Source: Actinomycetota bacterium
Lineage (GTDB): Bacteria; Actinomycetota; Actinomycetes; S36-B12
Assembly (NCBI GenBank): GCA_009700485.1
Contig: WLLZ01000089.1
Span: 1 to 7,183, forward strand
Length of the DNA stretch: 7,183 nucleotides
Direction of reading: 5' to 3'
Shown: piece by piece, positions 1 to 4,791 of the stretch
Layout of the letters: every line of letters begins with the position of its first letter
Position numbering within the stretch: position 1 is the first letter of the stretch
Program-made: the position numbers and the translations under genes
The notes under the pieces: generated by a model
Told to the model about the DNA's origin: nothing
Seen by the model: only the letters and a program-made list of their open reading frames with translations
Databases searched by the model: none

Positions 1-690
1 CGGCCAAACCGTGAGCACTGTTCGTCCCACCGCATCGGCTTGCGGAACGCCGCCGTTGTTGACATCTAGGTGGTAACGCGAATCACGGGAGTTGCCGCGA
101 TTATCACCCATCATGAACATTGAGGCGGCAGGAACCACGACGTCAAACCGCACCTGATCGGTTGGGCCATTGACATACGACTCAACAAGTGGAACCCCAT
201 TGAGCACGATCTGACCTTGCTGATCACAACAAGCGATTCGATCACCGGAAATCGCAATTGCCCGCTTAACTAAGTCTTGCCCGCTATCACTAGGAATCAA
301 GCCAATAAATGTCAGGGCGCTACGAAAGTAACTTCGTGCCCCCGAACTAGTTGGTTCAGGGGTTGGCAACCAGCCTCCGGGATCGCGAAAAACCATGATT
401 TCACCGCGCTCTACACCAGAAATCCGAGTGGTGATCTTCGCCGCGATGATTCGGTCATTGGGCTGCAGGGTTTCTTCCATCGATGCACTCGGAACATAGA
501 ACGCTTGAATTAAGAAAGCGCGTACTAATGCTGAAAGCACCAGCGCAGACACCACAATGATTGCCGTTTCGCGAAGAAAATGGAGCGGACCGCTACTCTT
601 TTTTTGGGGGCCCCCCTTGCGGTGCCGGCCCCCAACCACCGACTCGGCCAACTCCGGTTTGTCATCACCTTCACGTGCGGAGACGGCCAT
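1..690 (-). CDS. lepB: Signal peptidase I, second tandem copy (C-terminus beyond window)
   Basis: Membrane-bound Ser/Lys protease that removes signal peptides from exported preproteins on the outer face of the membrane. The frame stays open for 230 codons from ATG at 690 to the window edge, so the C-terminus is missing. Visible parts: a basic cytosolic N-terminus (about residues 1-40, rich in G, K and R), one membrane segment (about 43-61), the serine box FYVPSASMEETL with nucleophile Ser70, the lysine box DLVKRAIAISGD with general base Lys142, and the GDNRGNSRDSR box (195-205). The serine box reads PSASM instead of the common PSGSM. The start overlaps the stop of the upstream lepB by 1 nt (TGATG), which suggests translational coupling. 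Codons 19-31 contain runs of G, C and A and a strong hairpin. Family assignment is secure; substrate preference cannot be read from sequence. Confidence 0.95.
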   Translation of the reverse strand, partial: MAVSAREGDDKPELAESVVGGRHRKGGPQKKSSGPLHFLRETAIIVVSALVLSALVRAFLIQAFYVPSASMEETLQPNDRIIAAKITTRISGVERGEIMVFRDPGGWLPTPEPTSSGARSYFRSALTFIGLIPSDSGQDLVKRAIAISGDRIACCDQQGQIVLNGVPLVESYVNGPTDQVRFDVVVPAASMFMMGDNRGNSRDSRYHLDVNNGGVPQADAVGRTVLTVWP

Positions 691-1373
691 CACTCACCCA
701 TGATCGGCGCAGGGATTCGCGCAAAGGTTTCGGGTATCGGGATGGTTTGGAGCCGGCCCAGCGGCCATAAAACATTCATTACTCGACCAACGACACGACT
801 TTGTGGAACCATGCCACCGCCAGGGTCACCAAGGTGGTAGCGCGAATCCGCGCTATTAGATCGGTGGTCACCCATCATCCACAACTTACCCTCGGGCACG
901 ATGACATCAAAGTTCATGTCACTTGGTACGTCGCCGGGGAAGATATAGGAATCCTCGTCGAGTGGAACATCATTTACCGTGATGCGGCCTTCGGCATCGC
1001 AGCACACCACATGATCACCCGCTAACCCAATTACCCTCTTGACGAAATCCGTGCTGTCAGGTGGCACTACACCCACCGATTGACCTAGCCAAGACAAAGC
1101 CCCGGTGATTGGATCACGCTGCGGGACTTCACCGGCTGCGACGAACGAGTCGGTGCCGTCGAATACCACTACATCGCCGCGTTCAATGGGCCGCAGGCGA
1201 TAAGTCACCTTGTTTACGAGCACGCGATCACCAACCTGCAAGGTGTCCTCCATGGACCCAGATGGAATGGAGAATGGACGCGCCACAAAGGTCGTGAGGA
1301 GTAGTACGACGCCGAACGCAATGATAAACGTCAGCGGTAAATCCCACCAAGCATCGCGCCGACTCTTGGCCAT
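690..1373 (-). CDS. lepB: Signal peptidase I, first tandem copy
   Basis: Complete type I signal peptidase of 227 residues. It has a very short cytosolic N-terminus, one membrane segment (about 12-31), the canonical serine box SIPSGSMEDTL with Ser40, the lysine box DFVKRVIGLAGD with Lys112, and MMGDHRSNSADSR (166-178). Like its neighbour it carries a Cys-Cys-Asp stretch after the lysine box (124-126), which I recall from Streptomyces Sip proteins. The ATG at 1373 is supported by homology to the usual N-terminus; the next upstream in-frame codons quickly run into a stop, and no clear SD is visible. It lies 66 bp after rplS and overlaps the next lepB by 1 nt, so rplS-lepB-lepB probably form one transcript. 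The two copies are clearly diverged paralogues, not a recent duplication. Confidence 0.96.
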   Translation of the reverse strand: MAKSRRDAWWDLPLTFIIAFGVVLLLTTFVARPFSIPSGSMEDTLQVGDRVLVNKVTYRLRPIERGDVVVFDGTDSFVAAGEVPQRDPITGALSWLGQSVGVVPPDSTDFVKRVIGLAGDHVVCCDAEGRITVNDVPLDEDSYIFPGDVPSDMNFDVIVPEGKLWMMGDHRSNSADSRYHLGDPGGGMVPQSRVVGRVMNVLWPLGRLQTIPIPETFARIPAPIMGE

Positions 1374-1439
1374 CAGTTAGTCAGACCATCGATTGCGGGT
1401 AGCGGCGAATAACTTTGTGGATTGAATCTCGGGACAGTT

Positions 1440-1832
1440 TCAGTCTTGCGGTGTTGATTCAACAACTGCAGCTGTCACCGTTGGCACATTTTCGCGGCGC
1501 TCGTGAATCTTTGCAGCTTTGCCGCGAAGGTCGCGCAGGTAGTAGAGCTTGGCCCTACGGACATCACCGCGGGTAAGCAACTCGATCTTCTCAATAATCG
1601 GAGTGTGCAATGGGAAAGTGCGCTCAACCCCAACTCCGTACGAAACCTTGCGAACCGTGAAAGTCTCACCAATACCTGATCCAGCCCGCGCGATAACCAC
1701 GCCCTGAAAAATCTGCACACGGGTTTTGTTACCTTCAACTACCTTTACGTGCACCTTCACGGTGTCACCTGATCGAAGGTCCGGGAGCCCGGTCTTTAGG
1801 GATGCTGCGTCGACTGCGTCTAGCGTCTTCAT
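1440..1832 (-). CDS. rplS: 50S ribosomal protein L19
   Basis: Large-subunit protein at the 30S/50S interface. The 130-residue product has the family core: MKTLDAVDAASLK at the N-terminus, then SGDTVKVHVKVVEG, RVQIFQGVVIAR, ETFTVRKVSYGVGVERTFP, and TRGDVRRAKLYYLRDLRGKAAKI near residues 86-108. A variable tail of about 20 residues follows. I chose ATG 1832 because L19 proteins begin at this Met and an AGGAAG SD lies 10 nt upstream. A GTG at 1859 would add nine unconserved residues and lies inside a likely regulatory hairpin. The gene is separated from trmD by 178 bp, unlike the tightly packed genes upstream, so it may be regulated separately. Confidence 0.96.
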   Translation of the reverse strand: MKTLDAVDAASLKTGLPDLRSGDTVKVHVKVVEGNKTRVQIFQGVVIARAGSGIGETFTVRKVSYGVGVERTFPLHTPIIEKIELLTRGDVRRAKLYYLRDLRGKAAKIHERRENVPTVTAAVVESTPQD

Positions 1833-1842
1833 CTTGGGTTCA

Positions 1843-1848
1843 CTTCCT
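1843..1848 (-). promoter_or_regulatory. Shine-Dalgarno of rplS inside a hairpin arm
   Basis: AGGAAG lies 10 nt before ATG 1832 and supports that start over GTG 1859. Its AGG is the end of the arm ACAGG (1846-1850), which can pair with CCTGT (1858-1862) across a 7-nt loop. The site may therefore be partly hidden in the folded mRNA. Confidence 0.6.
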
Positions 1849-1871
1849 GTAAGCGCCACAGGTCGCCCACG

Positions 1872-1900
1872 ATTATTGGCCCCACTGAGGGGATCGGGAA
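1872..1900 (-). promoter_or_regulatory. Candidate promoter for rplS
   Basis: On the minus strand, AATAAT (1872-1877) matches five of six bases of a -10 consensus. TTCCCG (1895-1900) lies 17 bp upstream as a weak -35 with three of six matches. Transcription would start near 1865 and give a leader of about 30 nt beginning just before the SD-sequestering hairpin. Promoter prediction by eye in this GC range is unreliable. Confidence 0.3.
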
Positions 1901-1918
1901 CAGCTACTTAGTTCAAAA

Positions 1919-1950
1919 CCGGGGGCTTCCCCTGTGGCGGGGCACCCCGG
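1919..1950 (-). terminator. GC-rich nested hairpin between trmD and rplS: terminator or leader element
   Basis: CCGGGG (1919-1924) pairs with CCCCGG (1945-1950), and an inner CCCC (1929-1932) pairs with GGGG (1939-1942) around a 6-nt loop. Read on the minus strand, the stem is followed by only four T residues. It is thus a weak intrinsic-terminator candidate after trmD, or an attenuator in an rplS leader. The loop and inner arm contain GCCACAGG, complementary to two other leader segments. Confidence 0.45.
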
Positions 1951-2010
1951 GCGTTCTGACCGAGTCTGCCACAGCGGGCTCCTAGGTACAAACCGCCCTC
2001 AGCCGAGGAC

Positions 2011-2745
2011 TTAACCTAGCCCAAGCTCTGGGCTAAGAGCGGCTAAATCCGCACGCATTCGGGCCGTCCGCAGCCTTGCCTGCTCAGCCCGCCAAGTGGC
2101 GATTTGTCCGTGGTGACCACTGAGTAGCACCTCTGGTACGGCGAGCCCACGCCACTCCTGCGGTTTGGTGAAAACTGGCCCTTCGACCAGGTGCTCCATG
2201 GAACCAGCAGCAAATGAATCATCGGTCACGCTGGCTTCATTCCCGACGACTCCCGGAAGTAGACGCGCGACCGCCTCGACCATGACCAAGGTTGCCGCTT
2301 CACCACCAGCCAAAACATAATCGCCGATACTGACTTCTCGCACTCCCGCCCAATCGCTGGATTTCGAATAGTGGGCAGCGACTCGCGCATCAATGCCTTC
2401 GTAGCGTCCGCAAGCAAATACCAACCACGGGTCGGTGGTCCAAGCTTGGGCCGCCTGCTGATTGAAAACAGCCCCCGACGGGGTGGGCACCACCAATACC
2501 GGTTGTCTCCCCTGACCACTTGCGGCAATTTCGTCAAGGGCCTCCCCCCATGGCACGGGGCTCATCACCATGCCCGGCCCACCGCCATAAGGAGTGTCGT
2601 CGACGGTGTTGTGCCGGTCGTGGGTAAATGTGCGCAGGTCATGAATACGAACCTCGATTAGACCTGCCGCCATCGCCTTACCCAGCAGTGACAACGTCAA
2701 CGGCGTGAAGTAGTCCGGGAAAATAGTGACAACATCAATTCTCAT
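2011..2745 (-). CDS. trmD: tRNA (guanine-37-N1)-methyltransferase
   Basis: Methylates N1 of G37 next to the anticodon using S-adenosylmethionine, which prevents +1 frameshifting. The 244-residue length is normal for TrmD. The trefoil-knot SAM site is intact: YGGGPGMVM (53-61), FACGRYEGIDAR and VSIGDYVLAGGE in the middle of the protein. The DDSF stretch carries the position of the known catalytic Asp, and a C-terminal tRNA-binding domain follows (from about PVFTKPQEWRG onward). A good SD, GAGGAG at 2753-2758, sits 7 nt before ATG 2745. The first 11 nt overlap the end of rimM, indicating coupled translation. The co-location with rpsP, rimM and rplS is the ancient bacterial arrangement also found in E. 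coli. Confidence 0.97.
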   Translation of the reverse strand: MRIDVVTIFPDYFTPLTLSLLGKAMAAGLIEVRIHDLRTFTHDRHNTVDDTPYGGGPGMVMSPVPWGEALDEIAASGQGRQPVLVVPTPSGAVFNQQAAQAWTTDPWLVFACGRYEGIDARVAAHYSKSSDWAGVREVSIGDYVLAGGEAATLVMVEAVARLLPGVVGNEASVTDDSFAAGSMEHLVEGPVFTKPQEWRGLAVPEVLLSGHHGQIATWRAEQARLRTARMRADLAALSPELGLG

Positions 2746-3256
2746 CGCTGGGCTCCTCGATCAGCCCAATAGGAGGATCAATGAGAATTCGACGATTATC
2801 CATGTCAACGGTTGGCACAATCTGAGATACGAAAGGAATAAGCACTTCACGCCCGGTCGCGGTGATTACCGATAGCAATTCTTGGGATGGAAGATGCACG
2901 ACATCCCCCACCACGCCTACGGAGGCTCCACCAATGGTTTCGACCGTGCACCCAATCAGTGCGCTGTCGTAGAACTCATCTGGGTCGGCTGGTTTTGCGT
3001 CAGTGTCTCGCTCGACTTCAACAATTGTTCCGCGCAATGACTCGGCTGCACCCCGGCTCTCAAATCCAACGAAACTAACCAACAACCGACCCGAGTGCCA
3101 GTGAATTTCGGCAACCGTCAAATCACCGATAGAGCCATCTGAATAAAGAACCGAACCCGGAGCAAAACGCTCATCGGGTTCGTCAGTTCTCAGTTCAACG
3201 GTTACCTGACCACGTAGGCCATGCGGTTTGCCGATGCGGCCGACAACGACGCGCAT
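2735..3256 (-). CDS. rimM: 16S rRNA processing / 30S maturation factor RimM
   Basis: Assembly factor that binds S19 and the 30S head during late 16S rRNA processing. The 173-residue protein has the RimM N-terminal barrel (VVVGRIGKPHGLRGQVTVEL, residues 3-22, through about 85). A PRC-barrel C-terminal domain begins near DEFYDSALIGCTV and ends with the diagnostic LIPFVSQIVPTVDMDNRRI and IDPPIGLIEE segments. ATG 3256 lies 14 nt after the khpA stop and has no obvious SD, so re-initiation after khpA is likely. The 3' end overlaps trmD by 11 nt. Nothing is missing compared with the family. Confidence 0.96.
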   Translation of the reverse strand: MRVVVGRIGKPHGLRGQVTVELRTDEPDERFAPGSVLYSDGSIGDLTVAEIHWHSGRLLVSFVGFESRGAAESLRGTIVEVERDTDAKPADPDEFYDSALIGCTVETIGGASVGVVGDVVHLPSQELLSVITATGREVLIPFVSQIVPTVDMDNRRILIDPPIGLIEEPSDEN

Positions 3257-3270
3257 GCTGATCTGGGTTG

Positions 3271-3510
3271 TCAGCGCTCGGCGACATCGAGGAAATCGAT
3301 GCGCACGCCGCGGCCCTCATTTAGTGCAGTCACGACGGTGCGCAGCGCGGTCGCGGTGCGGCCAGCGCGGCCGATCACCCGACCCATGTCCTCTGGATGC
3401 ACCCGAACGTCGAGGCACTTGCCCCGGCGCTGCTCGCGCTCACTCACGAACACGTCGCCGGGATGGTCGACAATGCCGCGAACCAGGTGCGCGAGGGCTT
3501 CTTCCAACAT
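3271..3510 (-). CDS. khpA: KH-domain RNA-binding protein KhpA (YlqC family)
   Basis: Small single-KH protein of 79 residues. The KH signature lies at about residues 37-60: VHPEDMGRVIGRAGRTATALR, with the GXXG loop present as GRAG inside VIGRAGR. KhpA proteins bind RNA, often partnered with KhpB/Jag, and affect cell division and envelope synthesis in Firmicutes; the actinobacterial role is less defined. Position between rpsP and rimM is the standard Gram-positive arrangement. Its ATG overlaps the rpsP stop by 1 nt (TGATG), with no visible SD, so translation is probably coupled to S16 synthesis. Confidence 0.93.
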   Translation of the reverse strand: MLEEALAHLVRGIVDHPGDVFVSEREQRRGKCLDVRVHPEDMGRVIGRAGRTATALRTVVTALNEGRGVRIDFLDVAER

Positions 3511-4079
3511 CAGGCCGTGGCCGCATCTGCATCGGCAACTGCGGCCTCGTCTTCGGCAACGACCTCTTCGGCAATAACCTCCGCGACGGCTACTTCCTCG
3601 GCAACAACCTCCGCGACGGCTACCTCTTCGGCAACAACCTCAGCAGCAACAACCTCTTCGGCAACAACCTCAGCAGCAACAACCTCTGCGACGGGTACTT
3701 CGAGCTTGGGCTTCTTAACCGGCGCCTTCGGCTCCTTAGCCGCATCTTGAATGGCTGCTTCGAATTTGACCAGGCGGCTGACCTTGGGCTCGGCGACGCG
3801 GAGGGTGCCTTCGGCGCCCGGAAGGCCCTTGAACTTCTGCCAATCCCCGGTAACTTTCAAGATTGCGGTGACGGCTTCGGTCGGCAGTGCGCCAACTCCC
3901 AGCCAATACTGCACCCGGGCCGAGTCGACCTTGATAACACTCGGGTCTTCCATCGGCTGATACAGGCCGATTTCTTCGATGGACCGACCATTACGTGCGG
4001 TGCGCGAATCAGCAACCACGATGCGGTACTGGGGCGCATGAATCTTGCCAAGACGCTTAAGTTTGATTTTTACGGCCAC
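3510..4079 (-). CDS. rpsP: 30S ribosomal protein S16 with long acidic repeat tail
   Basis: Small-subunit assembly protein. Residues 1-85 are a normal S16 core: VKIKLKRLGKIHAPQYRIVV, then DSRTARNGRSIEEIGLY and a segment rich in conserved positions through YWLGVGALPTEAV. Residues 86-129 are a charged linker with Lys/Pro runs (KAPVKKPK). From residue 130 the chain becomes an Ala/Val/Glu repeat of about ten residues, ending in an acidic Ala/Asp tail. Total length is 189, against about 82 in E. coli; C-terminal extensions are known in actinobacterial S16, but this one is long. The GTG start at 4079 has AGGAG (4091-4095) 11 nt upstream. The gene begins the rpsP-khpA-rimM-trmD run. Confidence 0.96.
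   Translation of the reverse strand: MAVKIKLKRLGKIHAPQYRIVVADSRTARNGRSIEEIGLYQPMEDPSVIKVDSARVQYWLGVGALPTEAVTAILKVTGDWQKFKGLPGAEGTLRVAEPKVSRLVKFEAAIQDAAKEPKAPVKKPKLEVPVAEVVAAEVVAEEVVAAEVVAEEVAVAEVVAEEVAVAEVIAEEVVAEDEAAVADADAATA
3552..3692 (-). repeat. 30-bp coding tandem repeat in rpsP (decapeptide AEEVxxAEVV)
   Basis: S16 residues 130-176 show a 10-residue period built on AEEV-V/A-A/V-AEV-V/I, about four and a half copies, encoded by imperfect 30-bp DNA repeats. The period keeps the reading frame, so copy number can change without disrupting khpA coupling. The composition suggests an acidic, possibly helical, extended tail. No interspersed unique spacers occur, so this is not a CRISPR array. 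Confidence 0.85.
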
Positions 4080-4090
4080 GGTGGGCTTAT

Positions 4091-4095
4091 CTCCT
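4091..4095 (-). promoter_or_regulatory. Shine-Dalgarno of rpsP
   Basis: AGGAG lies 11 nt before the GTG at 4079 and follows a run of six A residues. It fixes GTG 4079 as the start, giving the conserved S16 N-terminus. Confidence 0.7.
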
Positions 4096-4150
4096 GTTTT
4101 TTAGGCGGTGCGCGCCGTCAATCGCGTGGGGATACGACTTTGGACGAAAA

Positions 4151-4175
4151 CCTTGCGGGTTGCCGCTTCGGAAGG
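4151..4175 (-). promoter_or_regulatory. Attenuator-like hairpin in the rpsP leader
   Basis: CCTT (4151-4154) pairs with AAGG (4172-4175), and GCGG (4155-4158) pairs with CCGC (4163-4166) around a 4-nt loop, with a 5-nt bulge on one side. On the minus-strand RNA the stem is followed directly by four U residues (4150-4147). It could act as a weak terminator or attenuator of the ribosomal operon. The bulge and short U run make full termination doubtful. Confidence 0.35.
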
Positions 4176-4207
4176 ATAGAGGGCCAACCGGGCAGCAAGA
4201 CCTCCGT

Positions 4208-4213
4208 ATTCTG
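4208..4213 (-). promoter_or_regulatory. Candidate extended -10 promoter for the rpsP operon
   Basis: The minus strand reads TGG-CAGAAT, an extended -10 pattern with A and T at the most important positions. Start would be near 4200, leaving an mRNA leader of about 120 nt before rpsP. No convincing -35 is seen at the usual distance; an inverted repeat occupies part of that area (4234-4246). Confidence 0.35.
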
Positions 4214-4233
4214 CCAGATGGCTAGGTGGGCGA

Positions 4234-4246
4234 TGACCACGGGTCA
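4234..4246 (-). repeat. Perfect inverted repeat TGACC-N3-GGTCA upstream of rpsP
   Basis: TGACC (4234-4238) and GGTCA (4242-4246) are separated by 3 bp. The element sits 13-25 bp after the DUF1775 gene stop and roughly 33-45 bp upstream of the predicted rpsP transcription start. It could be a short operator or part of a weak hairpin after the upstream gene; no T run follows, so it is not a terminator by itself. Confidence 0.35.
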
Positions 4247-4259
4247 CATACTCCGCGGA

Positions 4260-4781
4260 TCAGCGGCGTGCTAGCACCGTCACCTGAGGCAGCGGAGTGA
4301 GGGGCGGTGAGGGCGAGGAGGCCGTGGCCGGGGTAAACGGGGTCTCCCACAAGTACTGCCCTTCTGTGCAAATCTGAAGCACCCGCATGCTGTAGACCCC
4401 CGGTGAGTTGGGCCACTTGACCGTCATCGGGAAAAAGACCGGAGTGGCAAACGGAATCGGCTTGCCCACAACCGACCAGGTAATTTGCTGGCCACCATCG
4501 GCGAGCGGCGCGACCGACACCTTCCAACCATCAACCGAACCTGGCTTGACCTCACCCCAAGGCTTGCCGACGAAGGCAATCACTTGGGTTGTCTCGGGCG
4601 AATCAGTTATGCAGCCGTGCTGTATCTCGAGGGTCATAGCACTCGATTTACCGGCAACCGCCGATACCCCATTTAGTTCAATAATCGCATGGGCACTTGC
4701 CGCAGGGGCAATTGCGATCAAGCCCCCGAATGTGCACGTACAAACTGCCGTTATAAATCGAATAAACCGGCCACTTGTCAT
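4260..4781 (-). CDS. Exported DUF1775 / YcnI-like putative copper-binding protein
   Basis: 173-residue secreted protein. A signal peptide is clear (Arg-containing start, hydrophobic core about 9-25, cleavage after PAASA at residue 30), so the mature chain would begin with His31. Family signs are AH at the mature N-terminus, TLEIQHGC (50-57) with TTQVIAFV after it, GWKVSV (85-90), ITW (100-102), and VLQICTEGQYLWE (134-146). In B. subtilis YcnI, the N-terminal His and a late Trp contribute to a copper site, so His31 and Trp145 are the likely equivalents. Cys57 and Cys138 may form a disulfide. The Pro/Ser-rich tail lacks the C-terminal membrane anchor seen in YcnI. ATG 4781 has an SD overlapping the ffh stop. 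No copper genes flank it. A non-metal role is possible. Confidence 0.75.
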   Translation of the reverse strand: MTSGRFIRFITAVCTCTFGGLIAIAPAASAHAIIELNGVSAVAGKSSAMTLEIQHGCITDSPETTQVIAFVGKPWGEVKPGSVDGWKVSVAPLADGGQQITWSVVGKPIPFATPVFFPMTVKWPNSPGVYSMRVLQICTEGQYLWETPFTPATASSPSPPLTPLPQVTVLARR

Positions 4782-4785
4782 GGTG

Positions 4786-4791
4786 CCCCCT
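4786..4791 (-). promoter_or_regulatory. Shine-Dalgarno overlapping the ffh stop codon
   Basis: AGGGGG begins with the last two bases of the ffh TAG stop (4790-4792) and lies 4 nt before ATG 4781. This supports that start and indicates that the DUF1775 gene is translated on the ffh mRNA. Confidence 0.7.

Noticed and set aside
604..635. 9-bp hairpin next to a T7/A7 run considered as a terminator
   Set aside because: On the minus strand the stem is followed by A residues, and on the plus strand the T run precedes the stem, so neither orientation fits an intrinsic terminator; it is inside lepB.
1833..1859. GTG at 1859 as the rplS start
   Set aside because: The nine extra residues are not part of the L19 family, and ATG 1832 has an SD and the conserved N-terminus.
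3552..3692. Tandem repeat considered as a CRISPR array
   Set aside because: Repeats are contiguous, lack unique spacers and keep the S16 reading frame.
3397..3750. Plus-strand frame rich in Ser/Ala/Thr repeats
   Set aside because: Another antisense reading of the same 30-bp rpsP repeat; low complexity only.
3228..4274. Long plus-strand open frame with repeated GNNL motifs, resembling a pentapeptide-like repeat protein
   Set aside because: It lies antisense across rpsP and khpA; the repeats are the mirror of the S16 Ala/Val/Glu tail codons, and it has no supporting SD or recognisable domain.
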